A DNA stretch of 64,000 nt from SAR202-VII-2 sp965263165 (lineage in GTDB: Bacteria > Chloroflexota > Dehalococcoidia > Lucifugimonadales > SAR202-VII-2): contig OZ253584.1 of the NCBI GenBank assembly GCA_965263165.1, positions 2,728,001 to 2,792,000 on the forward strand. The letters are read 5' to 3'. The notes under the pieces were generated by a model. The model saw nothing but the letters and a program-made list of their open reading frames with translations. It ran no database searches and had not been told where the DNA came from. The position numbers and the translations under genes were made by a program. Below, piece after piece: positions 17,606 to 25,026 of the stretch; positions within the stretch are counted from its first letter, which is position 1; every line of letters starts with the position of its first letter.

Positions 17606-18871
17606 TTAGGAAGGTTGGGTCACCCCGGCGGGGTGGTGAACTAGAAAACGCTGGAAGACCTCGTTGCCGAGCAACTGGCCTTCCGGCGTCAATCGCAGGG
17701 CGCCGCCGCGCCACTCCAGCAGCCCCAGTTCGGTCAAGTCCTCGATGACCGGCCCGTAGGCGTCGTCAAGGCCCACGCCGAACCGGAGGCCAAACCTCTC
17801 TCTCGATACGCCCTCGGACAAACGGAGGCCCATCATCATCGTCTCGCCCATCTCCATCGCTTGGCCGATCGGCTCCACGTCAGTTACGGGCTCGAACCCC
17901 CTGAGCCCCTGCTCGTCGACGGCCTGTGGGCCAGCATCTCCTCGTCCCCACCAGTCCTGCACTAGGCGCAGGTACTCCCTGGGCGACTTCACATCAGCGA
18001 AACGGCATTTCGCCAGGTGGGAGTGCGCCCCTGGCCCAACTCCCAGATACGTCTCGTTGCGCCAGTAGACCAGGTTGTGCTTGCTGGCCAAGCCAGGCAG
18101 CGACCAGTTCGATATCTCGTAGTGCTCGTAGCCCTCTGACCGCAGCAGCTCCCGGGCCAGCTCGTACTGGTCAGCGGCCACGTCGGGGTCCGGTGCCGCC
18201 ACCCCGCCGCTTGCCACGCTACGCTCCAGCGGTGTGCCCAACTCCAGCGTCAGACAGTAGAGCGACAGGTGTTCCGGCCGCAGACGGCAGGCCCGCACCA
18301 ATGTCTCCCGCCACTCTTGGAGCGTCTGGCCCGGCAGGCCAAACATGAAGTCCAGGTTCACGTTCTCGAAGCCAGCCCTTCGCGCAGTGCGATACGCCTC
18401 CTCGGCCTCGGCGGCCCCGTGTCTACGGCCCAGCAGCGCCAGGTGATGGTCCTGGAACGCCTGCACTCCGATGCTCAACCTGTCCACTAACGGCAATGCC
18501 GCCAGTCCCCTCGCCCGTTCGGGAGCAAGGTCGCCGGGGTTGCATTCGATGGTGACCTCCTGGACCGCCTCCAGGTCAAAAGCGGCGTCTGCCGCCTCCA
18601 GGATAGGCCGCAAGCCACTGGGCCCCAGGTGCGAAGGCGTGCCCCCGCCAAAGAAGATTGTCGTCACAGCGGGCCGGCCCAGCGACCGTCCCCACAACGC
18701 AAGCTCGTGGGAGACAGCTCTCACATAGGGCGCCATCAGAGATTCGACATGGGCGTAGGTGTTGAAGTCGCAGTAGGGGCACTTGGTCTCGCAAAAGGGA
18801 ACGTGGACATAGAGCCCCAACGGGCCTGGAGCGACATCTCTCTTATGCTGTGGTTCAGGAGTCATCGGCAC
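17606..18871 (-). CDS. hemW: HemW-like radical SAM protein
   Basis: Radical SAM protein related to coproporphyrinogen dehydrogenase; in characterised cases HemW is a heme chaperone. The 421 residues carry CETKCPYC (Cys27, Cys31, Cys34) binding the 4Fe-4S cluster, and lack the fourth nearby Cys of true HemN. FFGGGTPSHL, TIECNPGDL and RLSIGVQAFQDHHL follow, then the HemW C-terminal winged domain. The first Met (or Met3) is near the family start. It sits upstream of a DMT transporter and downstream of ychF on the same strand. Confidence 0.92.
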   Translation of the reverse strand: MPMTPEPQHKRDVAPGPLGLYVHVPFCETKCPYCDFNTYAHVESLMAPYVRAVSHELALWGRSLGRPAVTTIFFGGGTPSHLGPSGLRPILEAADAAFDLEAVQEVTIECNPGDLAPERARGLAALPLVDRLSIGVQAFQDHHLALLGRRHGAAEAEEAYRTARRAGFENVNLDFMFGLPGQTLQEWRETLVRACRLRPEHLSLYCLTLELGTPLERSVASGGVAAPDPDVAADQYELARELLRSEGYEHYEISNWSLPGLASKHNLVYWRNETYLGVGPGAHSHLAKCRFADVKSPREYLRLVQDWWGRGDAGPQAVDEQGLRGFEPVTDVEPIGQAMEMGETMMMGLRLSEGVSRERFGLRFGVGLDDAYGPVIEDLTELGLLEWRGGALRLTPEGQLLGNEVFQRFLVHHPAGVTQPS

Positions 18872-18926
18872 TGAACGCGAACGGAGCGGGATAAATCGCG
18901 AGCGAGGGAATCAACGCCAAGCATCG

Positions 18927-20012
18927 CTAGACGTTGAAGAGCACGTTAACAATGTCCCCATCCTGGATGGTGTAGCCCTTGCCCTCGCGGCGCAGGAGAC
19001 CCAGCTTCTTCAGCCCATTGAACGTGCGGTGCTTGTCCATTTCCTCGAAGGTAACCACCTCGGCCCGGATGAAGCCCCGCTCCAGATCGGAGTGGATCTT
19101 GCCCGCCGCCTTCACTGCCGACATGCCCCTCTCGATGGTCCAAGCCCGGACCTCGTCGTCCCCTGCCGTAAGGAAGGAGATATACCCCAGAGCGTGGTAG
19201 CAGCACTCCACGACCCTGTCGCGGGCCGCTTGGGTAATGCCCAGAGACCCGCGGAACTCTTCTTCGTCCGCCGGTTCCATCTGTCCCAACTCCATCTCCA
19301 ACTTTCCGCACAGAGCGACGAACTCCCCGCCATCTCCGGCATGGCCTGCTTCCAAGGCCGCTATCGCGTCGAGGTCTTCTTCGCCCACGTTCCACAACGT
19401 CACCACGGGCTTGCTCGTCAGAAGCTGGAAATCGGCGAGCAGGCGGCACTCCTCCTCGTTCAGCGACTGCCCCGCCACCGGCGTCTCCTCTTCCAGGCCC
19501 AGCTTCACCTTCTCCAGGACCGCCTGCTTCTCGAAGACCCGGGCCCGTTCCTGCGACCTGGCGCCCTTCAGCTCATTCGCCAGCCGCTCCACGCGCCGCT
19601 CTAGGATGCCAAGGTCGGCGAAGGCCAACTCCATTCGCATGGTCTGGACATCGCGCTCAGCGTCCATTGACCCCTGCGGATGGGCCACGGAGGGGTCGTC
19701 GAAGGCTCTCACCACCAGGAGAAGAGCGTCTACCTTCTGCAGAAGGTTCAGGTAGCGGCCCGCTATACCCTGGCTCTTGCCAAGGCCGTCGGGCATCATC
19801 GGAAGATCCACGTACTGAACTTCTGCGTAGACCTTCCGAGAGATAGGGAACAGCTCGTAAAGCCTGTCGATGCGCGGGTCTCCAACCTTGGCCGCGCCGA
19901 CGCGGGGACCCTCTATGCCGTGTTCGCCACGGGTCTCGGCCTGGCCTCTGGTTAGTGCGTTGAAGACGGTGGACTTGCCACTCTGGGGCAGGCCGATGAT
20001 TGCCAATTCCAT
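18927..20012 (-). CDS. ychF: Redox-regulated ATPase YchF / OLA1
   Basis: Obg-related P-loop protein of 361 residues that prefers ATP to GTP and associates with ribosomes. The P-loop is GLPQSGKST (residues 7-15); YVDLPMMPDGLGKSQGIAGR is the switch region. A coiled coil spans about residues 125-190, NVGEED replaces the NKxD specificity motif as in this family, and the C-terminal TGS domain ends YTIQDGDIVNVLFNV. ATG 20012 gives the family N-terminus; the frame runs back to 20072 without support. The gene ends 55 bases before hemW and begins 121 bases from IS copy 2. Confidence 0.95.
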   Translation of the reverse strand: MELAIIGLPQSGKSTVFNALTRGQAETRGEHGIEGPRVGAAKVGDPRIDRLYELFPISRKVYAEVQYVDLPMMPDGLGKSQGIAGRYLNLLQKVDALLLVVRAFDDPSVAHPQGSMDAERDVQTMRMELAFADLGILERRVERLANELKGARSQERARVFEKQAVLEKVKLGLEEETPVAGQSLNEEECRLLADFQLLTSKPVVTLWNVGEEDLDAIAALEAGHAGDGGEFVALCGKLEMELGQMEPADEEEFRGSLGITQAARDRVVECCYHALGYISFLTAGDDEVRAWTIERGMSAVKAAGKIHSDLERGFIRAEVVTFEEMDKHRTFNGLKKLGLLRREGKGYTIQDGDIVNVLFNV

Positions 20013-20097
20013 GCGCCAAGCATACCAGAAGCGACCGCCGCCGTGGGCGGATTTCGTCGCGGCTGGGCGCACTTCCCGGTGATGCTGTTACAGGCGC

Positions 20098-20133
20098 GAG
20101 GCGGGAGAATCGTCCTAACCTTCTCCCGGCTTC
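20098..20133. repeat. Left arm of dispersed hairpin repeat R2, split by IS copy 2
   Basis: The sequence from about 20090 (ACAGGCGCGAGGCGGGAGAA) and CGTCCTAACCTTCTCCCGG closely parallels the intact repeat R3 at 23631-23710, which begins ACAGGCGCGAGGAGGGAGAG. The right arm, GTACTCGGGGGAAGGTTAGG, follows the IS at 21351. Confidence 0.75.
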
Positions 20134-21350
20134 GAGACCTTTGCATAACCTCTTTCTGGTCAGGCACAATCAGCACGGAGAGCCAACGCCAAGGAGGGGA
20201 AGCCATGCACCGGACGATACGTGGACAGTCGTTCATTGAGGTGCTTCTCCCGGACCGAGTCGGACGGAACGGGAAGTTGGAGCGGCTCGAGGCGATGCTG
20301 GACTGGAAGAAGTTGGCCAACGTGGTCAAGGGCATCTATGCCGCCCCGTCAGGCCGTCCGAGCTATCCGCCGGTGGTGATGGTCAAGGTCATGGTGCTCC
20401 AGCAGTGGTATGACGCTTCCGACGAAGCGATCGAGGAAGCGCTGTGGGACCGGGTCTCGTTCAAGCGGTTCGTGGGGCTTGGCCTGGAGGACGCCGTCCC
20501 CGACCACTCGACGATCAGCCGCTTCCGCAGGGAAGTGACGGAGCGGGGTTTGGCCCCGCGACTGTTCAAGGAGATGGACCGGCAATTGGCGCAGCGCAAC
20601 CTCTTCGTGAAGAAGGGGACGCTCCTCGATGCGACCATCGTGGAGGCGCAGGCGAAGCGTCCTTCGCTGCGAGGGAGGCGGCCGGGAGCGCCGAGCGAGA
20701 CCGACCCCGATGCGCGGTTCACGCGCCAGCGGGGGGTGTCGCAGTTCGGCTACAAGGCGCACGTGGGGGTGGATGCAGGGTCAGGGCTGATCCGGGAGGC
20801 GGTGCTGACGCCGGCCAACGTGAACGATACGGAAGTGGCGGAGGCGTTGGTGAGGGGAGATGAGGCGGCGGTGTATGCGGACAAGGCCTACGGGTCGAAG
20901 CAGCGGAGTGCCTGGCTCAAGTCCCTGGGCATCAAGGACCGGATCATGCGGCGGGCGGACAAGCATCATCCGGTGCTGCCGCCGTGGGAGCAGCGGCGGA
21001 ACGCACTGATAGCACAGCAGCGGTCGGCGGTGGAGAAGGTGTTTGGGACGCTGAAGCGGACCTACGGCTACCGGCGGGTGCGGTACATGGGGCTAGCGCG
21101 GAACGCCACGGAGCTGTTCTTCAAGTGTGCGGCATACAACCTGCGGCGGGCTGACCGTCTCCTGCTGGATGCCGCCTGACCGCCGGGGGCGGCGTGTGCC
21201 CGCAGGGGGTGGAAGCGCCCGGGAAGCCCTGAGAAGTCAGGGAGACCGGGGAGGAGAGCCAGGCCGCAGGCCGCCATCAGGCCCCCCAATCCCCGCCAGA
21301 ACCCTCATTCCAACCAAACGGCGCATCAATGGGGATTACGCAAAGGTCTC
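20134..21350 (+). mobile_element. IS5-family insertion sequence, copy 2
   Basis: Second 1217-bp copy, same orientation and same ends as the element at 2873-4089. The two differ by two bases in the transposase gene, which points to recent transposition. It lies in the centre of hairpin repeat R2. The flanking hexamers (GGCTTC left, GTACTC right) are not a clean duplication. Confidence 0.93.
20205..21179 (+). CDS. IS5-family DDE transposase (copy 2)
   Basis: A 324-residue transposase identical to copy 1 except Lys36 for Glu36 and Pro118 for Leu118. The DDE residues Asp142, Asp226 and Glu277 are intact, and the ribosome site AAGGAGG before ATG 20205 is the same. Both substitutions change the protein; Pro118 falls in a predicted helix before the catalytic core, so activity may be lowered, but this is a guess. 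Confidence 0.95.
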   Translation: MHRTIRGQSFIEVLLPDRVGRNGKLERLEAMLDWKKLANVVKGIYAAPSGRPSYPPVVMVKVMVLQQWYDASDEAIEEALWDRVSFKRFVGLGLEDAVPDHSTISRFRREVTERGLAPRLFKEMDRQLAQRNLFVKKGTLLDATIVEAQAKRPSLRGRRPGAPSETDPDARFTRQRGVSQFGYKAHVGVDAGSGLIREAVLTPANVNDTEVAEALVRGDEAAVYADKAYGSKQRSAWLKSLGIKDRIMRRADKHHPVLPPWEQRRNALIAQQRSAVEKVFGTLKRTYGYRRVRYMGLARNATELFFKCAAYNLRRADRLLLDAA

Positions 21351-21702
21351 GTACTCGGGGGAAGGTTAGGACGGGGGACACACAACAAGATGCTGGTTTC
21401 CAATACGCTCCAAGAGCTGCGGTACTCGTGAGCCGTAGACTTGGGTGCTGCAAGCAGGGACGGTCGCACCTCCTAATTAGTGCAGCGCAGCAGACCCGCG
21501 AGCTAGCGCTGGAGGGTCTGATTCACTGGTCCGAATCGAGGCAGGTGGGCCTGCGGGGGCGGTACTTAGCGCAATCTCCGAGTTGGAGGGCTGTTATGAG
21601 CCTCATGAGACCTGCCCGCTTGGCTTCCACTTATCGGCTTCCCCAAGCCCGACTGATACTCTTTGAAGCCGCCTCCCTCATACAGGTTCACTGGTCGTGG
21701 CG
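21351..21702. other. Intergenic region after IS copy 2
   Basis: Bases 21351-21385 are the right arm of hairpin repeat R2. The rest contains short open frames (for example 21329-21745 plus) with no recognisable product and no tRNA-like fold that I could support. Confidence 0.5.
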
Positions 21703-21733
21703 CACCTGCACCTCCTGGTTGGAGGTGCAGGTG
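21703..21733 (-). terminator. Strong hairpin after the methyltransferase gene
   Basis: CACCTGCACCTCC, a five-base loop TGGTT, and GGAGGTGCAGGTG form a perfect 13-bp stem 37 bases past the stop of the minus-strand methyltransferase gene. No T-run follows on either strand, so it is a candidate terminator or 3'-end stabiliser rather than a classical intrinsic terminator. Confidence 0.5.
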
Positions 21734-21769
21734 TATATCCACTAGACCCTGTCATGACTGTCTTGCATG

Positions 21770-22591
21770 TTACTTCCGGCAGATGAAGAGACCCCAGCCC
21801 AGTTCGTTCCTGTCCACGGCAGCGGCAGTTTCAACATAAGCAGTGGTCAGCCACTGGTAGTGATCGGAGTCATCCAAAGCATCATCCTTCGGCGTACGCT
21901 CAGACAAGCATAGGTAGCTCTGCCTCAGGTGCGGGGAAAGGTCCAAGGCTTCCAGTACGTCGAAGCCCTGGTCCTTCAAGGCCTGCTGGTAAGACTCGAA
22001 GGAGAACTCGGTGTCGAACAGCAGCCTGTCGTAAACGTAGGTTTGGGCCGCGGGCGTAATCTCCGGCTTTGGTCTGAAGAGGTCGTCGAACACCATGATC
22101 CCACCGTCGGCCAAGACACGGTAGACCTCGCTCAGCACTTTGCGCTTGTCCGGCACATGGTAGATGACGGCTTGGCTCCACACGTGAGTGAAGGTGCCGT
22201 CCGGAAAGGGAAGCTCGGTGGCCGAGGCCTTCGAGAAGGCCAGCCGATCCCTTAGTCCGGGGCTTAGCGCGGTCCGTTTCTCCAATGCGTTGGCCACACG
22301 GACACCGCTAAGATCAATGCCTGTCACCCGCCCTCCGCTCGCTCCGGCCAGCCAGATTGCAGTTGTGCCGCTGCCGCAGCCCAAGTCCAGGGCTGTTGAG
22401 TCTTGGTCAATGCGGCCCTTATCGACCATCGTCCGGTTTAGGTTGTCACAGGCCTTGAGGAAGTCCTTGTCAGCGCTCTCGTCGAAGAGGCCCCAGTGGA
22501 CGCTTCCATCCTCGTCCCACACTGACCGGTATATGACGTCTTCGGAGTCGTAATAGGACTCAGTCTCTTGTTCAGAGAACCTGCTGGCCAT
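21770..22591 (-). CDS. SAM-dependent methyltransferase (glycine/sarcosine N-methyltransferase-like)
   Basis: Class I methyltransferase of 273 residues. Motif I is ALDLGCGSGTTA (near residues 67-78), the acidic ribose contact is GIDLSG (91-96), and motif IV reads FTHVWSQAVIYHV. The N-terminal segment VHWGLFDESADKDFLKACDN resembles the HWG/LWD-type region of glycine, sarcosine and dimethylglycine methyltransferases. The gene overlaps the 3' end of panD by 20 bases, a strong sign of coupled function. Given PanD's product I infer an amine substrate such as beta-alanine. A generic small-molecule methyltransferase is the alternative. Confidence 0.82.
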   Translation of the reverse strand: MASRFSEQETESYYDSEDVIYRSVWDEDGSVHWGLFDESADKDFLKACDNLNRTMVDKGRIDQDSTALDLGCGSGTTAIWLAGASGGRVTGIDLSGVRVANALEKRTALSPGLRDRLAFSKASATELPFPDGTFTHVWSQAVIYHVPDKRKVLSEVYRVLADGGIMVFDDLFRPKPEITPAAQTYVYDRLLFDTEFSFESYQQALKDQGFDVLEALDLSPHLRQSYLCLSERTPKDDALDDSDHYQWLTTAYVETAAAVDRNELGWGLFICRK

Positions 22592-22943
22592 GTTTGGCTC
22601 CCTCCAGGTATTCCACGAACCTGTTGTCCTGGTCCACCAGGATCATCTGCGGGTTCGGCCGGTCGTCGGTAACGTCGAAAGACATAATGATTACGCAGTT
22701 CCCGGTGGCGCTAAGACGGGCGGCCGCTCCCTGCACGGCAATGACGCCCGATCCCCGCTCGCCAGCTATGGCGTAGGTCTCGAAGCGGTTGCCGTTGGTG
22801 ATGTCGCAGACCAGCACTTTTTCGAAGTCCCACAGGTCTACCCTCTCCATCAGGTCCTCGTCGATGAGAATGCTCCCGACGTAGTCCGGATTGGCGTCAG
22901 TAACCCATGCTCTGTGAATCTTGGACCTCAGTACCTCTCGCAT
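22572..22943 (-). CDS. panD: Aspartate 1-decarboxylase proenzyme
   Basis: Pyruvoyl-dependent decarboxylation of L-aspartate to beta-alanine for pantothenate and CoA. The 123 residues begin MREVLRSKIHRAWVTDANPD. The self-cleavage site is Gly23-Ser24 in YVGSILID, whose Ser becomes the pyruvoyl group. The beta-barrel segments NGNRFETYAIAGERGSGVI and GAAARLS are typical. ATG 22943 is selected for AGGAGG six to seven bases upstream; the frame extends to 23039 without support. No panB or panC lies nearby. The neighbour is a methyltransferase, so beta-alanine may serve more than CoA here. Confidence 0.93.
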   Translation of the reverse strand: MREVLRSKIHRAWVTDANPDYVGSILIDEDLMERVDLWDFEKVLVCDITNGNRFETYAIAGERGSGVIAVQGAAARLSATGNCVIIMSFDVTDDRPNPQMILVDQDNRFVEYLEGAKHGQQVL

Positions 22944-23630
22944 TATCAACCTCCTGAGTTTCTTAACGCTTCCCAAAGCGTTGCATGCAGTGTTAGGGCA
23001 TAAATTTTCTAAGGTGCTGTGGGGTCTCCTGCAAGGCAAGCCCTAAAACGCTTGCCAAGCCAATGCCCCGTATGGATGGGATGATTGGGACCTGGCCGAC
23101 ATCGCTCGGCGGCTGGGCCGGCCACAAGCCACAACGCCAACAACAGTTGCTGCTAAGTGAAGGAGGGCGCGGACTCAATGGCTAAACCATGACCCGAGGA
23201 CTCAAGGAGAGGGGTAGGAGAACCCCAGTAGATTGGGTGGAGCAGTTAAGGCTCGCAGGGGAGGCTATGCCGCTGGCGGCCGCGGTAACGCGCCATCCTT
23301 CGGTGAAGATGCCCCGCTGGAGGGCTGTCAAGGCATGTTTGCATGGCGCACGTCCGATTGACTAGGCGCGGTGGCCGCGCAAGGTCCCCTCCACATCAAC
23401 CCCACCCACTCGTCGCCGCGAGATTCTAGCAGCGCCCATACGAGCGGTCAAGGTTCCGATTACAAGACAGCAGGCCCGGCAACGCTTTGGCGTGAGTGAT
23501 GCGATGCTCAGATAGCATCTCAACAAGACCGGCGCTGGCAAGAGAGTCGAACGAGAGCGGGGGCGGCGGAGAACCAACAACTGTCGGCCACGCCGTAGCC
23601 CTGTCGCCTAGCTGGACCTCCCAGGGATGT
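22944..23630. other. Intergenic region with no recognised gene
   Basis: About 690 bases upstream of panD. A short frame around 23070-23160 reads YGWDDWDLADIARRLGRP, which resembles a helix-turn-helix fragment, but it is closed by stops and has no start, so it is at best a relic. No RNA gene, CRISPR or clear promoter was identified. Confidence 0.45.
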
Positions 23631-23710
23631 TGCTACAGGCGCGAGGAGGGAGAGTCATCCCGTCCCTTCCCCCCGGTTACGGGGGCAGGTCAGGATGGGA
23701 ACACACAACA
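23631..23710. repeat. Dispersed hairpin repeat R3 (uninterrupted)
   Basis: ACAGGCGCGAGGAGGGAGAG leads into TCCCGTCCCTTCCCCCCGG, the central TTAC, then GGGGGCAGGTCAGGATGGGA and ACACACAAC. It is an imperfect palindrome matching both the left and right flanks of IS copy 2 (shared ACAGGCGCGAGG and ACACACAAC ends), so it shows the empty form of that site. Confidence 0.75.
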
Positions 23711-23729
23711 ACCTCTATGGGAACCATAC

Positions 23730-24797
23730 CTAGGCGTCCTGCTGCCCGGTTGATGCCTGTGATGCCGCCTCGGCGCCCTCCGCCTTGGCGCCGGGCGCCC
23801 TGATGACATCCCTCAGCGACATGCTCTGCATCCAGAGGAATACCAGGCCCAATAGGGTGACGGGCACTAGCAACACTACGTGGAGCGCTATGGCATAGGC
23901 CGCCGCCAGCTCCGCCGCTACGTTGAGGCCTTCCAGGGTGAGACGCGTTGCGTACTCGAAGGGGCCCACCGCCCCCGCCGAGGACGGCAGGCTCGTGGCC
24001 AGGTTGGAAGTCGACGTGGCAAGCAGCAACCCGTGGAATGGCAGATCTAGGCGGAAACCGAGGCTGACTATGTAGTACATAGTGGCCTCGGCGAACCACA
24101 CCGGCGCCGTCAGTAACACCACCGCGGCCACGCGGCGTGGGCTGCGCAGTGCGGAAACCCCCAGCAACAACCCCCCCATGACCCTCCCCGCCGGCGCCTT
24201 CAACCGGCGGGGAGCGAAGAACAGCGCCGACCGCATCACAAGTTGACCGGCCCGCGGCGACAGCGCCACGGCGAAGAACACGACTAGGACCAGGATGAAG
24301 GGCGCCGATATGAGAAAGACGGCTAGCCCCTGGGCAATGCCTATGCTGTCCGAGAAGTCTCTCAGCAAGTCGGCGACCGGCAGGAAGGGCCAAATGACCA
24401 GCGCCAGGATGAGCAGGAAAACGCCGTCGAAGACGCGCTCAACCAGAATGGTCACCAGAGCGGATCCCTTGTCCACTCCCTCCTTCTGCCCTATGAAGAA
24501 GGCCCGCACCAACTCTCCCAGCCGGACGGGGAGGAGGTTGTTGGCCATGTACCCCACAACCACGAAGGGGTACAGGCGAAAGACCGGCACGCTCTTCAAC
24601 GGGGCCAGGAGAAGGCGCCAGCGCAGAGCGCGGAACAGCACCGCAATGAAGTAGGCGACAATGGCGGGGAAGAGCCACCAGTAGTTTGCGCCCCTCAAGG
24701 CGTCCGCGGTCTTGCTCAGGTCGATCTGCCAGAAGAAGAGGACGAGAAAGCCGGCGCTGACAACGACGCCCAGCCAAAACCTACGACTCGTGAGCAA
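23730..24797 (-). CDS. Lysylphosphatidylglycerol synthase TM-like / UPF0104 flippase-like membrane protein
   Basis: A 355-residue polytopic membrane protein with about eight hydrophobic helices. Family signatures are ALRWRLLLAPL, the GYMANNLLPVRLGELVRAFFIG segment with its conserved Asn-Pro-Arg-Glu pattern, ILVERVFDG, and SLPSSAGAVGPFEY near the C-terminus. Relatives are the membrane domains of MprF and the AglD group, implicated in flipping or synthesising lipid-linked compounds; the exact substrate is not visible. TTG 24797 follows GAGGAG at good distance. It stands alone between the panD unit and the LarA-like gene. Confidence 0.87.
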   Translation of the reverse strand: MLTSRRFWLGVVVSAGFLVLFFWQIDLSKTADALRGANYWWLFPAIVAYFIAVLFRALRWRLLLAPLKSVPVFRLYPFVVVGYMANNLLPVRLGELVRAFFIGQKEGVDKGSALVTILVERVFDGVFLLILALVIWPFLPVADLLRDFSDSIGIAQGLAVFLISAPFILVLVVFFAVALSPRAGQLVMRSALFFAPRRLKAPAGRVMGGLLLGVSALRSPRRVAAVVLLTAPVWFAEATMYYIVSLGFRLDLPFHGLLLATSTSNLATSLPSSAGAVGPFEYATRLTLEGLNVAAELAAAYAIALHVVLLVPVTLLGLVFLWMQSMSLRDVIRAPGAKAEGAEAASQASTGQQDA

Positions 24798-25026
24798 TCG
24801 AGACTCCTCGCTCCCAGCCAGCTGGGGGTCGGGCCAACCGGGACGCGGTGGATGATGCGCTTGGGGGCGCCGGATTTACGGTACTAGCCGCCCAGAAAGG
24901 GGTCAAGCGTGCGCCGGAATTGGCCGCGAGACGCATCCTGCAGCCGCGGGTTCGGCGCCGCGACGGCCAGAACGAGGCGTCCCGCCTGTCAACAAGCTCT
25001 CAGCGAGCTACATCCAAGAGCAACAG

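Noticed and set aside
21400..21600. Possible tRNA (sequence resembling a T-arm, GGTCCGAATCGAGG)
   Set aside because: No matching acceptor stem, D-arm or anticodon arm could be laid out at the right distances.
23070..23160. Helix-turn-helix gene (YGWDDWDLADIARRLGRP)
   Set aside because: Only about 30 codons are open, with a stop just upstream and no start codon; at most a relic.
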